Positions 30,078 through 37,580 of a DNA stretch of 63,027 bases are shown here, one piece after another. Under the pieces are notes generated by a model. The model was given only the letters and a program-made list of their open reading frames with translations, had not been told where the DNA came from and made no database searches. The position numbers and the translations under genes are program-made. Source of the stretch: Dialister succinatiphilus YIT 11850 (GTDB lineage Bacteria > Bacillota > Negativicutes > Veillonellales > Dialisteraceae); NCBI RefSeq assembly GCF_000242435.1, contig NZ_JH591188.1:329498-392524 (forward strand), given 5' to 3'. Within the stretch, counting starts at the first letter, position 1. Each line of letters begins with the position of its first letter.

Positions 30078-31016
30078 ATGGAATTCTCAATGAAAGATTT
30101 TTGGAATGGAAACAGACGTGCCTTAGCGAGAGCAATTACCATCGTTGAAGACGAACGGGATGGATTTGAAGATATCATGAAAGATATCTATCATCATACC
30201 GGTCGTGCACAGGTCATCGGTATCACTGGTGCACCTGGTGCGGGTAAGAGCACACTGTCAGATGCCCTGATCAAGAAATACCGTGCTCAGGGTAAGACCG
30301 TAGGTATCGTAGCAGTCGATCCTACCAGTCCGTTCTCCGGCGGCGCCATCCTTGGCGACCGTATCCGTATGAACGACCTGACCTTGGATAAGGGTGTTTA
30401 TATCCGTAGTATGGGCACGCGAGGCAGTCTCGGCGGACTTTCCCGCAAGACAGCTGATGCGGTAAAACTGATGGATGCTTTCGGTCTCGATGTTATTTTC
30501 ATCGAAACAGTAGGCGTAGGACAGTCAGAAGTCGATATCGTCAAAAATGCGGATACAACACTTGTTGTGCTCGTACCTGGACTTGGTGACGATATTCAGG
30601 CTATTAAAGCAGGTATCCTCGAAATTGGTGATGTATTCGTCATCAATAAATGTGACCGTGATGGCGCAGATCGTCTGAATGTAGAAATCGAAATGATGCT
30701 CGATCTGGGCGAAGCCCAGAACTGGCGTCCTCCGATTGAAAGGACGATTGCGAACAAAGACCAGGGTGTAGATGATGTAGTAGCAGCCCTGGGCGATCAT
30801 CGTAAGTATCTGGAAGAATCCGGCGTTCTTGATGAAAGAAGACGCGACCGGGCTCGTTCCGAAATGCTTGAGATGATTCACGACCGCATTTCCCGTCATA
30901 TTGAAGAAACCATCTCCAAGACGGGTGAATTTAGTGACTACGTGGAACAAGTCTTTGAACGGAAAACTGATCCGTACACAGTCGTTGATTCCATTGTGGG
31001 CAAAATATTCAAATAA
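30078..31016 (+). CDS. meaB: MeaB-family GTPase, mutase chaperone (first copy)
   Basis: 312 residues. G3E-family GTPase that protects and reloads adenosylcobalamin on methylmalonyl-CoA mutase. Walker A GAPGAGKST (from residue 51), VAVDPTSPFSGGAILGDRIRM (switch region), TVGVGQSE and NKCDRDGAD are visible. It lies between the mutase B12 chain and the epimerase, as expected for an accessory factor. A small hairpin (GGGACTGG with CCAGCCCC) precedes it at about 30008-30031. The other MeaB of the window, at 39788, is only partly similar. Confidence 0.94.
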   Translation: MEFSMKDFWNGNRRALARAITIVEDERDGFEDIMKDIYHHTGRAQVIGITGAPGAGKSTLSDALIKKYRAQGKTVGIVAVDPTSPFSGGAILGDRIRMNDLTLDKGVYIRSMGTRGSLGGLSRKTADAVKLMDAFGLDVIFIETVGVGQSEVDIVKNADTTLVVLVPGLGDDIQAIKAGILEIGDVFVINKCDRDGADRLNVEIEMMLDLGEAQNWRPPIERTIANKDQGVDDVVAALGDHRKYLEESGVLDERRRDRARSEMLEMIHDRISRHIEETISKTGEFSDYVEQVFERKTDPYTVVDSIVGKIFK

Positions 31017-31035
31017 TTTTAAAGGAGGAGTTATT

Positions 31036-31488
31036 ATGGCATTCAAAGTTTTAACTGTCGATCATGTTGGCGTAGCTGTTAAAGATCTCGCAAAGATTAA
31101 ACAGCAGATGAAAGACATTTTCGGACTTGAACCTTCTCTGCCGGATGAAACCGTTGAAGAACAGCATGTAACCACAAGCTTCTTCAAACCATCCGCTCAG
31201 ACCGAAGCTTGCGAACTCGAATTCCTGGGTTCTACCACTCCGGACGGCCCGATTGCTCGTTTCATTGAAAAAGCAAACAACGGCAAGAACGGTTTCCAGC
31301 ATGTTGCTCTTCGTGTAGATGACATCGAAGCTGCTCTGGCTGATCTGCAGGCTAAAGAAGTTCCGCTCATCGACAAGAAGTTCCGTGTTGGTGCAGGCGG
31401 CTGTCATATTGCATTCTTGCATCCAAAGGCAACTGGCCTTCTGCTTGAACTGACAGAACGCCCCGGCGGCCCATCCTTCAAGAAATAA
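31036..31488 (+). CDS. mce: Methylmalonyl-CoA epimerase
   Basis: 150 residues of the vicinal-oxygen-chelate fold. It converts (R)- to (S)-methylmalonyl-CoA, linking mutase and decarboxylase. Metal ligands are readable: His in VDHVGVAV, His in FQHVALRVDDI and Glu in LLLELTERPGG, with CHIAFLHPK between. I chose ATG 31036, preceded by AAAGGAGG; the longer frame is a re-reading of the MeaB tail. Followed by two intercistronic hairpins. Confidence 0.95.
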   Translation: MAFKVLTVDHVGVAVKDLAKIKQQMKDIFGLEPSLPDETVEEQHVTTSFFKPSAQTEACELEFLGSTTPDGPIARFIEKANNGKNGFQHVALRVDDIEAALADLQAKEVPLIDKKFRVGAGGCHIAFLHPKATGLLLELTERPGGPSFKK

Positions 31489-31503
31489 TTTGAACGATGG
31501 CAT

Positions 31504-31550
31504 ATGACTTGCCCATTTGGGTAAGTCATCCCCCCTGTGGGGGACCCTAA
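31504..31550 (+). other. Tandem intercistronic hairpins before mmdA
   Basis: ATGACTTGCCC-ATTT-GGGTAAGTCAT is an 11-bp stem with a four-base loop, followed directly by CCCCC-CTGT-GGGGG. Neither has a T run, so processing or stability control of the highly expressed mmdA message is the likely role. Confidence 0.65.
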
Positions 31551-31569
31551 AATTTTTGGAGGTGTAAGA

Positions 31570-33099
31570 ATGGCAACTGTTGAAGAAAGAATTGAACTTC
31601 TCCATAAAAACCTCGCTCATGTAGAGGCTATGGGTGGCGAAAAACGTGTTGAAAAACAGCATGCAAAAGGCAAACTGACTGCTCGTGAAAGACTTGCTCT
31701 TCTGTTTGATGAAGGCACTTTCGTAGAAGTCAATGCCCTTGTAAAATCCCGCTGCCACAACTTCGGCCAGGAAAAGAAAGATCTCCCTGGTGAAGGCGTA
31801 GTAACAGGTTACGGCACTGTTGATGGAAGACTTGTATTTGCATTCGCTCAGGACTTCACCGTAGAAGGCGGCTCCCTTGGTGAAATGCATGCAGCTAAGA
31901 TCGTTCACGTAAATGAACTGGCTCTGAAAGTCGGTGCACCTTGCGTAGGCCTGAACGATTCCGGCGGAGCTCGTATTCAGGAAGCTGTCGATGCCCTCTC
32001 CGGCTACGGCAAGATTTTCTGGTGCAACACCATTGCATCCGGCGTTATTCCTCAGATTTCCGCAATCATGGGACCATCTGCAGGCGGCGCTGTATACTCC
32101 CCGGCTCTGACCGACTTCATTTACATGGTTAAGAAAACATCTCAGATGTTCCTGACCGGCCCGGCTGTAGTAGAATCCGTAACAGGCGAAAAGATTACAG
32201 CTGAAGCACTCGGCGGCGCAATGACCCACAACCGTACTTCTGGTGTAGCTCAGTTCGCAGCTGAAAACGACGAAGACTGCATTAAACAGATTCGTTACCT
32301 GCTCTCCTTCCTGCCTTCCAACAACATGGAAGATGCTCCTATCGTTGAAACCGGTGATGATCCCACAAGAACCGATCCGGCCCTCGATACCCTTATGCCT
32401 GAAAGCTCCAATGCTCCATATAACATGTACGATGTTATTAAGTCCATTGTAGATAACGGCGAATACTACGATGTAGCTAAGGAATTTGCAAAGAACATCA
32501 TCACCTGCTTCGCTCGTATGGACGGACAGACTGTTGGTATCATTGCTAACCAGCCGGCATTCATGGCAGGCTGCCTTGACTACAACGCATCCGATAAAGC
32601 AGCTCGTTTCATTCGTTTCTGCGACTGCTTCAATATTCCGGTTCTTAACATCGTCGATGTACCAGGCTTCCTGCCCGGCAAACAGCAGGAATATGCCGGC
32701 GTAATTCGTCACGGCGCTAAGATGCTGTTCGCTTACTGCGAAGCTACCGTTCCGAAGATCACCATGATTCTCCGTAAAGCATACGGCGGCTCCTACATTG
32801 CTATGTGCTCCCGTGAACAGGGCGCTGACCAGGTATTCGCTTGGCCGACCGCTGAAATCGCTGTTATGGGACCTGCAGGCGCAGCTAACATCATCTTCAA
32901 GAAAGATCCGAACAAAGAACAGCGTACAAAGGAATATGTCGAAGAATTCGCTACTCCTTACAAAGCTGCAGAACGCGGCTATGTAGATGCAGTTATCGAT
33001 CCGAGAAACACTCGTCCGACAATCATCAATGCACTGAAGATGCTTGCTTCCAAGCACGAAGTACATCCGGCAAAGAAACACGGAAACATTCCGCTCTAA
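31570..33099 (+). CDS. mmdA: Methylmalonyl-CoA decarboxylase alpha subunit (carboxyltransferase)
   Basis: 509 residues. Biotin-dependent carboxyltransferase related to propionyl-CoA carboxylase beta chains. It moves the carboxyl group of methylmalonyl-CoA to biotin, giving propionyl-CoA. The two crotonase-like halves show GLNDSGGARIQEAVDALSGYG and PSAGGAVYSPALTDF, then NIVDVPGFLPGKQQE and RKAYGGSYIAMCS. Downstream genes for a gamma-like membrane anchor and a biotin carrier make the sodium-pump decarboxylase the best reading, rather than a carboxylase (no biotin carboxylase gene here). ATG 31570 follows GGAGG; an upstream in-frame GTG lies in the hairpin. Confidence 0.94.
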   Translation: MATVEERIELLHKNLAHVEAMGGEKRVEKQHAKGKLTARERLALLFDEGTFVEVNALVKSRCHNFGQEKKDLPGEGVVTGYGTVDGRLVFAFAQDFTVEGGSLGEMHAAKIVHVNELALKVGAPCVGLNDSGGARIQEAVDALSGYGKIFWCNTIASGVIPQISAIMGPSAGGAVYSPALTDFIYMVKKTSQMFLTGPAVVESVTGEKITAEALGGAMTHNRTSGVAQFAAENDEDCIKQIRYLLSFLPSNNMEDAPIVETGDDPTRTDPALDTLMPESSNAPYNMYDVIKSIVDNGEYYDVAKEFAKNIITCFARMDGQTVGIIANQPAFMAGCLDYNASDKAARFIRFCDCFNIPVLNIVDVPGFLPGKQQEYAGVIRHGAKMLFAYCEATVPKITMILRKAYGGSYIAMCSREQGADQVFAWPTAEIAVMGPAGAANIIFKKDPNKEQRTKEYVEEFATPYKAAERGYVDAVIDPRNTRPTIINALKMLASKHEVHPAKKHGNIPL

Positions 33100-33140
33100 T
33101 ATTTGCCGCTTAAATACTCTAATTGAAAGGATGGGTACAG

Positions 33141-33455
33141 ATGGATAACAGTACAGTTATGTATATCGCGGTATTTGCTGCCGTTGTTGCAGTAATTGCC
33201 CTGATCATGATCTGGCAGGTACGTTCATCTCTCAATCAGTCCGCAGCACCGGCACCGGCCGCAGCTCCCAAGAGAGCAGCTGCAGCTCCTAAAGCAGCTC
33301 CCAAAGCTGCTGACAATGGTGCAGTCGTAGCAGCAATTGCTGCTGCTATCGTTGCTATGGGTGGCGGCGAAATCGTCTCCATCCGCCCGGCAGCTAGAAC
33401 CGGCTGGACAACCGCAGCCCGCATTGCAGGCGTTTCCGGCAATCAGCAGTTCTAA
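33141..33455 (+). CDS. mmdD: Decarboxylase membrane-anchor subunit (OadG/MmdD type)
   Basis: 104 residues: one N-terminal transmembrane helix (MYIAVFAAVVAVIALIMIW), an Ala/Pro/Lys linker, then a second hydrophobic stretch (AVVAAIAAAIVAMGGG) and a conserved basic tail SIRPAARTGWTTAARIAG. This is the pattern of the small subunit that ties the carboxyltransferase to the membrane pump. ATG 33141 follows GAAAGGATGGG. The tail matches the OadG/MmdD ending that assembles the complex. It lies between mmdA and the biotin carrier gene. Confidence 0.85.
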   Translation: MDNSTVMYIAVFAAVVAVIALIMIWQVRSSLNQSAAPAPAAAPKRAAAAPKAAPKAADNGAVVAAIAAAIVAMGGGEIVSIRPAARTGWTTAARIAGVSGNQQF

Positions 33456-33493
33456 TTGAAAGTTGAAAGTACAATCATTTAGGAGGAAAGACA

Positions 33494-33892
33494 ATGAGAA
33501 AATTTACTGTAACAGTTAACGGCCAGGATTACGATGTAGTAGTTAAAGATGGCGGCGCTGCAGCAGCAGCTCCGGCTCCGGCAGCAGCTCCGAAAGCAGC
33601 TCCGGCTCCAGCAGCAGCTCCGGCTCCGGCTCCCGCTCCGGCTCCGGCTCCCGCTCCGGCAGCAGCTCCTGCAGGTGCAGGCGAATCCGTTGAAGCTCCG
33701 ATGCCTGGTAAAGTTATCCGCATCAACAAACATGTTGGTGATGCAGTAGCTTCCGGCGACGAAGTCCTCGTTCTCGAAGCTATGAAGATGGGCAACCCGA
33801 TCATGGCTCCATGCGATGGCAAAGTAACCTCCATGCAGGTTTCCGAAGGCCAGAGCGTACAGGGCGGCGATCCGCTGTTCACCGTTGGCTAA
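33494..33892 (+). CDS. mmdC: Decarboxylase biotin carrier subunit
   Basis: 132 residues. A short N-terminal strand region (MRKFTVTVNGQDYDVVVKDG) is followed by an Ala-Pro hinge (about 21-63) and the biotinyl domain with EAMKMGNP; biotin goes on Lys98. The hinge lets biotin shuttle between the carboxyltransferase and the membrane pump. AGGAGG lies before ATG. A strong terminator follows directly, so no mmdB is in this operon. Confidence 0.94.
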   Translation: MRKFTVTVNGQDYDVVVKDGGAAAAAPAPAAAPKAAPAPAAAPAPAPAPAPAPAPAAAPAGAGESVEAPMPGKVIRINKHVGDAVASGDEVLVLEAMKMGNPIMAPCDGKVTSMQVSEGQSVQGGDPLFTVG

Positions 33893-33913
33893 TCCCAGCT
33901 TGAACTATGCATA

Positions 33914-33948
33914 AGAAAAAGCAGTGCTTCGGCACTGCTTTTTTTATT
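33914..33948 (+). terminator. Terminator of the mutase/decarboxylase operon
   Basis: AAAAAGCAGTGC-TTCG-GCACTGCTTTTT with a UUCG-type loop and a long T run. Confidence 0.95.
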
Positions 33949-34198
33949 GCCTTCATGGTATGAGAGCAAGAAAAATCTCTTTACATGATGGCAGGCTTTT
34001 TTTCCCTATGCCAAAGCTCATTTCTCATTCCCCTTCTGCTTTGTGATGCCTCTTATGATCATGGTCTTCTTCTATGAAAAGAAATGATAACTCCCTTTTT
34101 GTCTCCCTTATTTCTTCTATTCGTGGAAATAGGGTAAAGTGAGGTGCCCTTTGGTTCTCTGGGTGCTTAAGGGCCTGTAATTTCTATGGATTTAGACC
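33949..34198. other. Intergenic stretch without a gene
   Basis: Pyrimidine-rich and AT-rich; I see no open frame with a ribosome site and no repeat. It separates the two methylmalonyl-CoA mutase loci, which converge or diverge around it. Confidence 0.5.
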
Positions 34199-34230
34199 GT
34201 TAAGAAAGGCAACTCTCTGCTTTCTTAATC
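34199..34230 (-). terminator. Terminator of the B12-domain-like gene
   Basis: On the minus strand TTAAGAAAG pairs with CTTTCTTAA across the stop codon. The T run is modest. Confidence 0.6.
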
Positions 34231-34695
34231 ATTTTCATCCTCCATCTGGGCCATGAGGAGGCCAAGCATAGTGAGGCCTGCCTGTTCCAGGGGATAATCC
34301 TTTGGGAAAACAGCGGCTATGCCATAGCGGAAGAGTGTTTCTTTCTCTTTTTCTTCTCCCTGCTGTAAAGCAATAAGGATGTCATCCCTGCCTTGCAGGG
34401 TGAGGGCTCTTTCCAGTTCCACTGTCAGACGGACTCTATGGGGACTGTCGGTACTGAAGTAAATGAAATGGACATCGTTTTCTATGGCATGGCGTGCGGT
34501 GTCTTCCGGGGTTTCCATGGAGCCTACATCCACGTCCCAGCCTCCATCGGCGAAGGTGGTGGCAGCCAGCTTCCTTTCTTCTTTGGAATGGTCTTCTTCC
34601 ATGTCTGCCATGTAGAGACGAGGCCTTCTGCCTTCCATGTCTGCCAATTTTTTTGTCAGTTCTACCGACTTCTGACGTTCCATTTCCTGATTCAT
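34225..34695 (-). CDS. Degenerate B12-binding-domain-like protein, orphan
   Basis: 156 residues. From residue 20 on it aligns without gaps to the C-terminal cobalamin domain of MutB encoded at 37581-39776: MEGRRPRLYMADMEED against [16 protein letters not shown], and FADGGWDVDVGSMETPED against [18 protein letters not shown]. The cobalamin motif is gone: DGHDRG is replaced by DHSKEE, with Ser37 at the ligand His position. The GG of CIGGVIPP becomes LQQGEEKE. It therefore should not bind B12 in the usual way. It is an intact frame with its own promoter, ribosome site and terminator, so not obviously a dead fragment. It is transcribed away from the riboswitch-controlled mutase operon. Confidence 0.85.
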   Translation of the reverse strand: MNQEMERQKSVELTKKLADMEGRRPRLYMADMEEDHSKEERKLAATTFADGGWDVDVGSMETPEDTARHAIENDVHFIYFSTDSPHRVRLTVELERALTLQGRDDILIALQQGEEKEKETLFRYGIAAVFPKDYPLEQAGLTMLGLLMAQMEDEND

Positions 34696-34716
34696 TATGA
34701 TTCTCCTTATTTGTGA

Positions 34717-34783
34717 AATAAAGAATGACCAATGAATTATTCATTCTTTATTCATTATACTTTCTTTTATGCCTTTATTTCAA
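34717..34783 (-). promoter_or_regulatory. Promoter with overlapping operator-like dyad for the orphan B12-like gene
   Basis: On the minus strand TTGAAA (34783-34778), 18 bp, TATAAT (34759-34754). From -5 to about +30 lies a perfect inverted repeat: AATAAAGAATGA (34717-34728), 12-base spacer, TCATTCTTTATT (34741-34752). A second palindrome AATGAATTATTCATT (34731-34745) is nested in it. The placement suits a repressor site. Confidence 0.6.
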
Positions 34784-34846
34784 ATATTATTTGCAAATAA
34801 AATTATAAATTAACAGTAAAATTAGATAAAAATCACAGTAAAATAA

Positions 34847-34875
34847 TTGACACTTAGAAATTAATGAATTATACT
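34847..34875 (+). promoter_or_regulatory. Promoter of the riboswitch-controlled mutase operon
   Basis: TTGACA (34847-34852), 17 bp, TATACT (34870-34875). The -10 lies in TTAATGAATTATAC, and its 10-mer AATGAATTAT also occurs in the nested palindrome at 34731-34740. Confidence 0.85.
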
Positions 34876-34905
34876 GTGGATGTAGTCTTTTGGACAATTT
34901 CACAT

Positions 34906-35060
34906 TTCTGACAGATGCGAAAGCATAAAAGAGAATCCGGTATAAGCCGGAGCGGTCCCGCCACTGTAAGGAGGAGTTCCTGCTCAAAAATGTCACTGGG
35001 GAAACCTGGGAAGGCGAGCAGGAATGAGGAGTCCAAGCCAGGAGAACTATCTGTCAAAGA
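34906..35060 (+). promoter_or_regulatory. Cobalamin (adenosylcobalamin) riboswitch aptamer
   Basis: Hallmarks are present in order. GACAGAT (34910-34916) closes with ATCTGTC (35049-35055) as P1. GCGGTCCCGCCACTGTAAGG contains the invariant GCCACTG at 34960-34966. The B12 box AGTCCAAGCCAGGAGAAC lies at about 35030-35047. The aptamer begins about 25-30 nt after the predicted transcription start. It precedes the mutA-mutB-meaB genes. Confidence 0.95.
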
Positions 35061-35133
35061 ATCACCGTTAGGGAAGCTCGATTTTCAAAATAAATCCTGC
35101 TTCCAGAAACCTGCGAATGATGGGGAGGGGATT

Positions 35134-35184
35134 GGGACATATTGTCCCTCTGACCGGCTGCCATCCATAGGTGCCGGCTTTTTT
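35134..35184 (+). terminator. Expression-platform hairpins of the cobalamin riboswitch
   Basis: GGGAC-ATATT-GTCCC (35134-35148) is followed by CCGGCTGCC paired with GGTGCCGG and TTTTTT (35154-35184), an intrinsic terminator. The pair can act as the transcription-termination platform. Confidence 0.8.
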
Positions 35185-35207
35185 CATGCCAATATACCTT
35201 GAAGGAG

Positions 35208-35285
35208 GTGAAACTCGGGGTCATGGTGGAATTGTCCGGAGAAGTTCTGATACTATCGGAATCTCTGCTTCTCTCATGTTGTTAA
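35208..35285 (+). other. Possible upstream leader ORF
   Basis: A near-perfect Shine-Dalgarno GAAGGAGGTG (35201-35210) lies after the riboswitch terminator but without a gene start 6-9 bases on. A frame from GTG 35208 or ATG 35223 (MVELSGEVLILSES and onward) ends in TAA at 35283-35285, which overlaps the AAAGGAGG of mutA. Coupled translation is possible; evidence is weak because spacing is poor. Confidence 0.35.
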
Positions 35286-35299
35286 AGGAGGATATATTC

Positions 35300-37579
35300 A
35301 TGGATGAACAGAAATCCCAGGAACCGGTAAAACAGCTGACAGATAAAGAGCTTGAAGCGATCCTTAAAAAATCTGAAGGAAAAACGGATTTCCCGGCAGT
35401 TAAATTTGATGAATTCACACCGCCCACATGGGAAGAATGGGTGGATGCCTGCAATGCACTTCTCAAAGGCAAGCCTTTTGATAAACTCATGTATACGAAA
35501 ACTTATGAAGGCATTACGTTCGATCCCATTTACACGCTCCGCACCGGTCCTGTAGCTATGGATAAGGACCTGCCTCTTGATGATTATCCAGGGATGGGTG
35601 ATTATCTCCGGGGGTCCACGGTGAATGGCTATAAGGAAGCGCCCTGGGGCATTGCCCAGGCCTGCGACGAGACGCTGCCTTCCGAAAATAATGAGCTTTT
35701 GAAGCATGAAATCGATAAGGGGTCCACGGTGTATAATGTCCGTCTTGACAGTGCATCCATGGATGGTGTGGATGTGAAGGATGCGGAAAAACCGGGGGAC
35801 ACCGGCGTATCTATTACGACGCTGGAAGACATGGCTCATCTTCTGGATGGCCTTGATCTTAAGACCTATCCTTTCATGATGTACTGCGGACCTTCCGCTG
35901 TCCGCATGATTGCACTGGCAGCTGCTGCATTGAAAGCAAAGGGAAAAGATACCAGTGAACTTCATGGTGTAATCGGTGCCAATCCTTTGGCTCAGCTGGC
36001 AAAGAATGGTACTCTGATCAAGCCGCTCTCTGCCTGCTATGACGACATGGCAGAATCTATCCGCTGGGCCAGGAAGAATGCACCCCATCTTCGTACCATC
36101 ATGGCGAGAAGCGAAGTGTTCTCCAGAGGCGGTGCCAATGCAGTGCAGGAAGTGGCTTATACCTTCGCCATGGCGGTGGAATATATCCGGGAAATGGAAA
36201 AGAGAGGAGTTTCCATTCATGATATAGCCCAGTCCATCAATTTCGGATTCAATGTGGGTAACGTATTCTTTATTGAAATCGCCAAACTCCGGGCTGCCCG
36301 GGAAGTATGGGCCAATATCATGAAGGCCTTCGGCGCTGAAGAAGCAGACAGGAGCTGCCGTATCCATTCCCGTCCCGCTTATTTCTACCGCACCATTTTT
36401 GATGCCGGCGTCAATATGCTTAGAAATACGACAGCCATGTTCTCCGCCGTGGTGGGCGGCGTAGATACCTACGAAAACGAGCCCTATGATGAAACGGTGA
36501 GAAAGGGGGATGAATTCTCCCGCCGTATAGCAAGAAATGCCCATATTATCCTGCAGGAAGAATTCGGCATGCTTCGTCCTATCGACCCTGCCGGCGGTTC
36601 CTGGGCCTTGGAACATCTGACGAAGGAAATGGCTGGAAAAATCTGGAAGGAATTCCAGAAAATCGAGTCCATGGGCGGCTTTACGAAAGCCCTGGAAGCC
36701 GAATATCCGCAGGAACAGATCCTTGATATCCTGAAGCAGCGTTTCAAGGCACTGGATTTCCGCAAAGACCGGGCTGTAGGAAACAACATGTATCCGAACA
36801 TGGCGGAAGAACTCATCGAACCAAGACCGGAAGATACACCGACTCTCAAGAAACAGCTTGTGAAAGGGGTAGAAGATTACAGGAAGGACATGGACAAGGA
36901 GTACCTGGGGAAAAAGCTGGAAGAACTGGAAGCATCTCCGGTTGCCGGAAAGCTGGATAAGGCTATCGAAGCCTTTTCTGCCGGTGCCACCCAGAACGAG
37001 GTCTATAAGGCCATGATTCCGGATGGGGAAGCAGAAAAAGTTCGTCCTATCACGGAACACCGCTGGACAGAACGGTTTGAGCGTCTCCGCTTTGATACGG
37101 AAAATTATAAGAAAGAAACAGGAAAGAATGTGGAAGTCTTCCTGGCCAATATGGGACGTATCCCGCAGCACAAGGCAAGGGCCGATTTTTCCACTTCGTT
37201 CCTGCAGGTAGGCGAATTCAATGTGCATTTGAACAACGGCTTCCAGGATGACGAAGGAAAACCGGGCTCCCGCTGGGATAAATGCGTGGAAGCGCTGAAA
37301 GCTGGCTGTGACGATAAGGGTACGCCCTATGACTGTGCCGTTATCTGCTCCAAGGATGACACCTATCCTGAAGATGTACCGGCTCTGGCTCCCCGGCTGA
37401 AGGAAGTGCTTGGCAAAGGGAAACTGTTCCTGGCAGGAGCTGCACCAAAAGACCTGGAGCAGACATACCGTGATGCCGGTATTGACGATTTCATCAGTGT
37501 GAAGGCAAACTGCTATGAGATCATCCGCAGTCTTCAGAGGGAAAAAGGCATGAAGATTACGGAAGAGGAGGTAAAATAA
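35300..37579 (+). CDS. mutA: Methylmalonyl-CoA mutase small (beta) subunit, MutA type
   Basis: 759 residues. This is the non-catalytic partner in the heterodimeric mutase of the Propionibacterium type. It keeps the barrel-and-Rossmann layout (for example [38 protein letters not shown]) but its C-terminal domain has no DxHxxG, as usual for MutA. I chose ATG 35300 because AAAGGAGG lies upstream at 35284-35291 and the longer frame would begin inside the riboswitch terminator. mutB follows after 1 bp. Somewhat longer than many MutA proteins (about 620-740). Confidence 0.93.
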   Translation: MDEQKSQEPVKQLTDKELEAILKKSEGKTDFPAVKFDEFTPPTWEEWVDACNALLKGKPFDKLMYTKTYEGITFDPIYTLRTGPVAMDKDLPLDDYPGMGDYLRGSTVNGYKEAPWGIAQACDETLPSENNELLKHEIDKGSTVYNVRLDSASMDGVDVKDAEKPGDTGVSITTLEDMAHLLDGLDLKTYPFMMYCGPSAVRMIALAAAALKAKGKDTSELHGVIGANPLAQLAKNGTLIKPLSACYDDMAESIRWARKNAPHLRTIMARSEVFSRGGANAVQEVAYTFAMAVEYIREMEKRGVSIHDIAQSINFGFNVGNVFFIEIAKLRAAREVWANIMKAFGAEEADRSCRIHSRPAYFYRTIFDAGVNMLRNTTAMFSAVVGGVDTYENEPYDETVRKGDEFSRRIARNAHIILQEEFGMLRPIDPAGGSWALEHLTKEMAGKIWKEFQKIESMGGFTKALEAEYPQEQILDILKQRFKALDFRKDRAVGNNMYPNMAEELIEPRPEDTPTLKKQLVKGVEDYRKDMDKEYLGKKLEELEASPVAGKLDKAIEAFSAGATQNEVYKAMIPDGEAEKVRPITEHRWTERFERLRFDTENYKKETGKNVEVFLANMGRIPQHKARADFSTSFLQVGEFNVHLNNGFQDDEGKPGSRWDKCVEALKAGCDDKGTPYDCAVICSKDDTYPEDVPALAPRLKEVLGKGKLFLAGAAPKDLEQTYRDAGIDDFISVKANCYEIIRSLQREKGMKITEEEVK

Positions 37580-37580
37580 T

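Noticed and set aside
31051-33081. 676-codon minus-strand open frame opposite epimerase and mmdA
   Set aside because: It is the antisense shadow of two strongly supported genes with biased codon use; it is Cys/Ser/Phe-rich, has no ribosome site and crosses an intergenic hairpin region.
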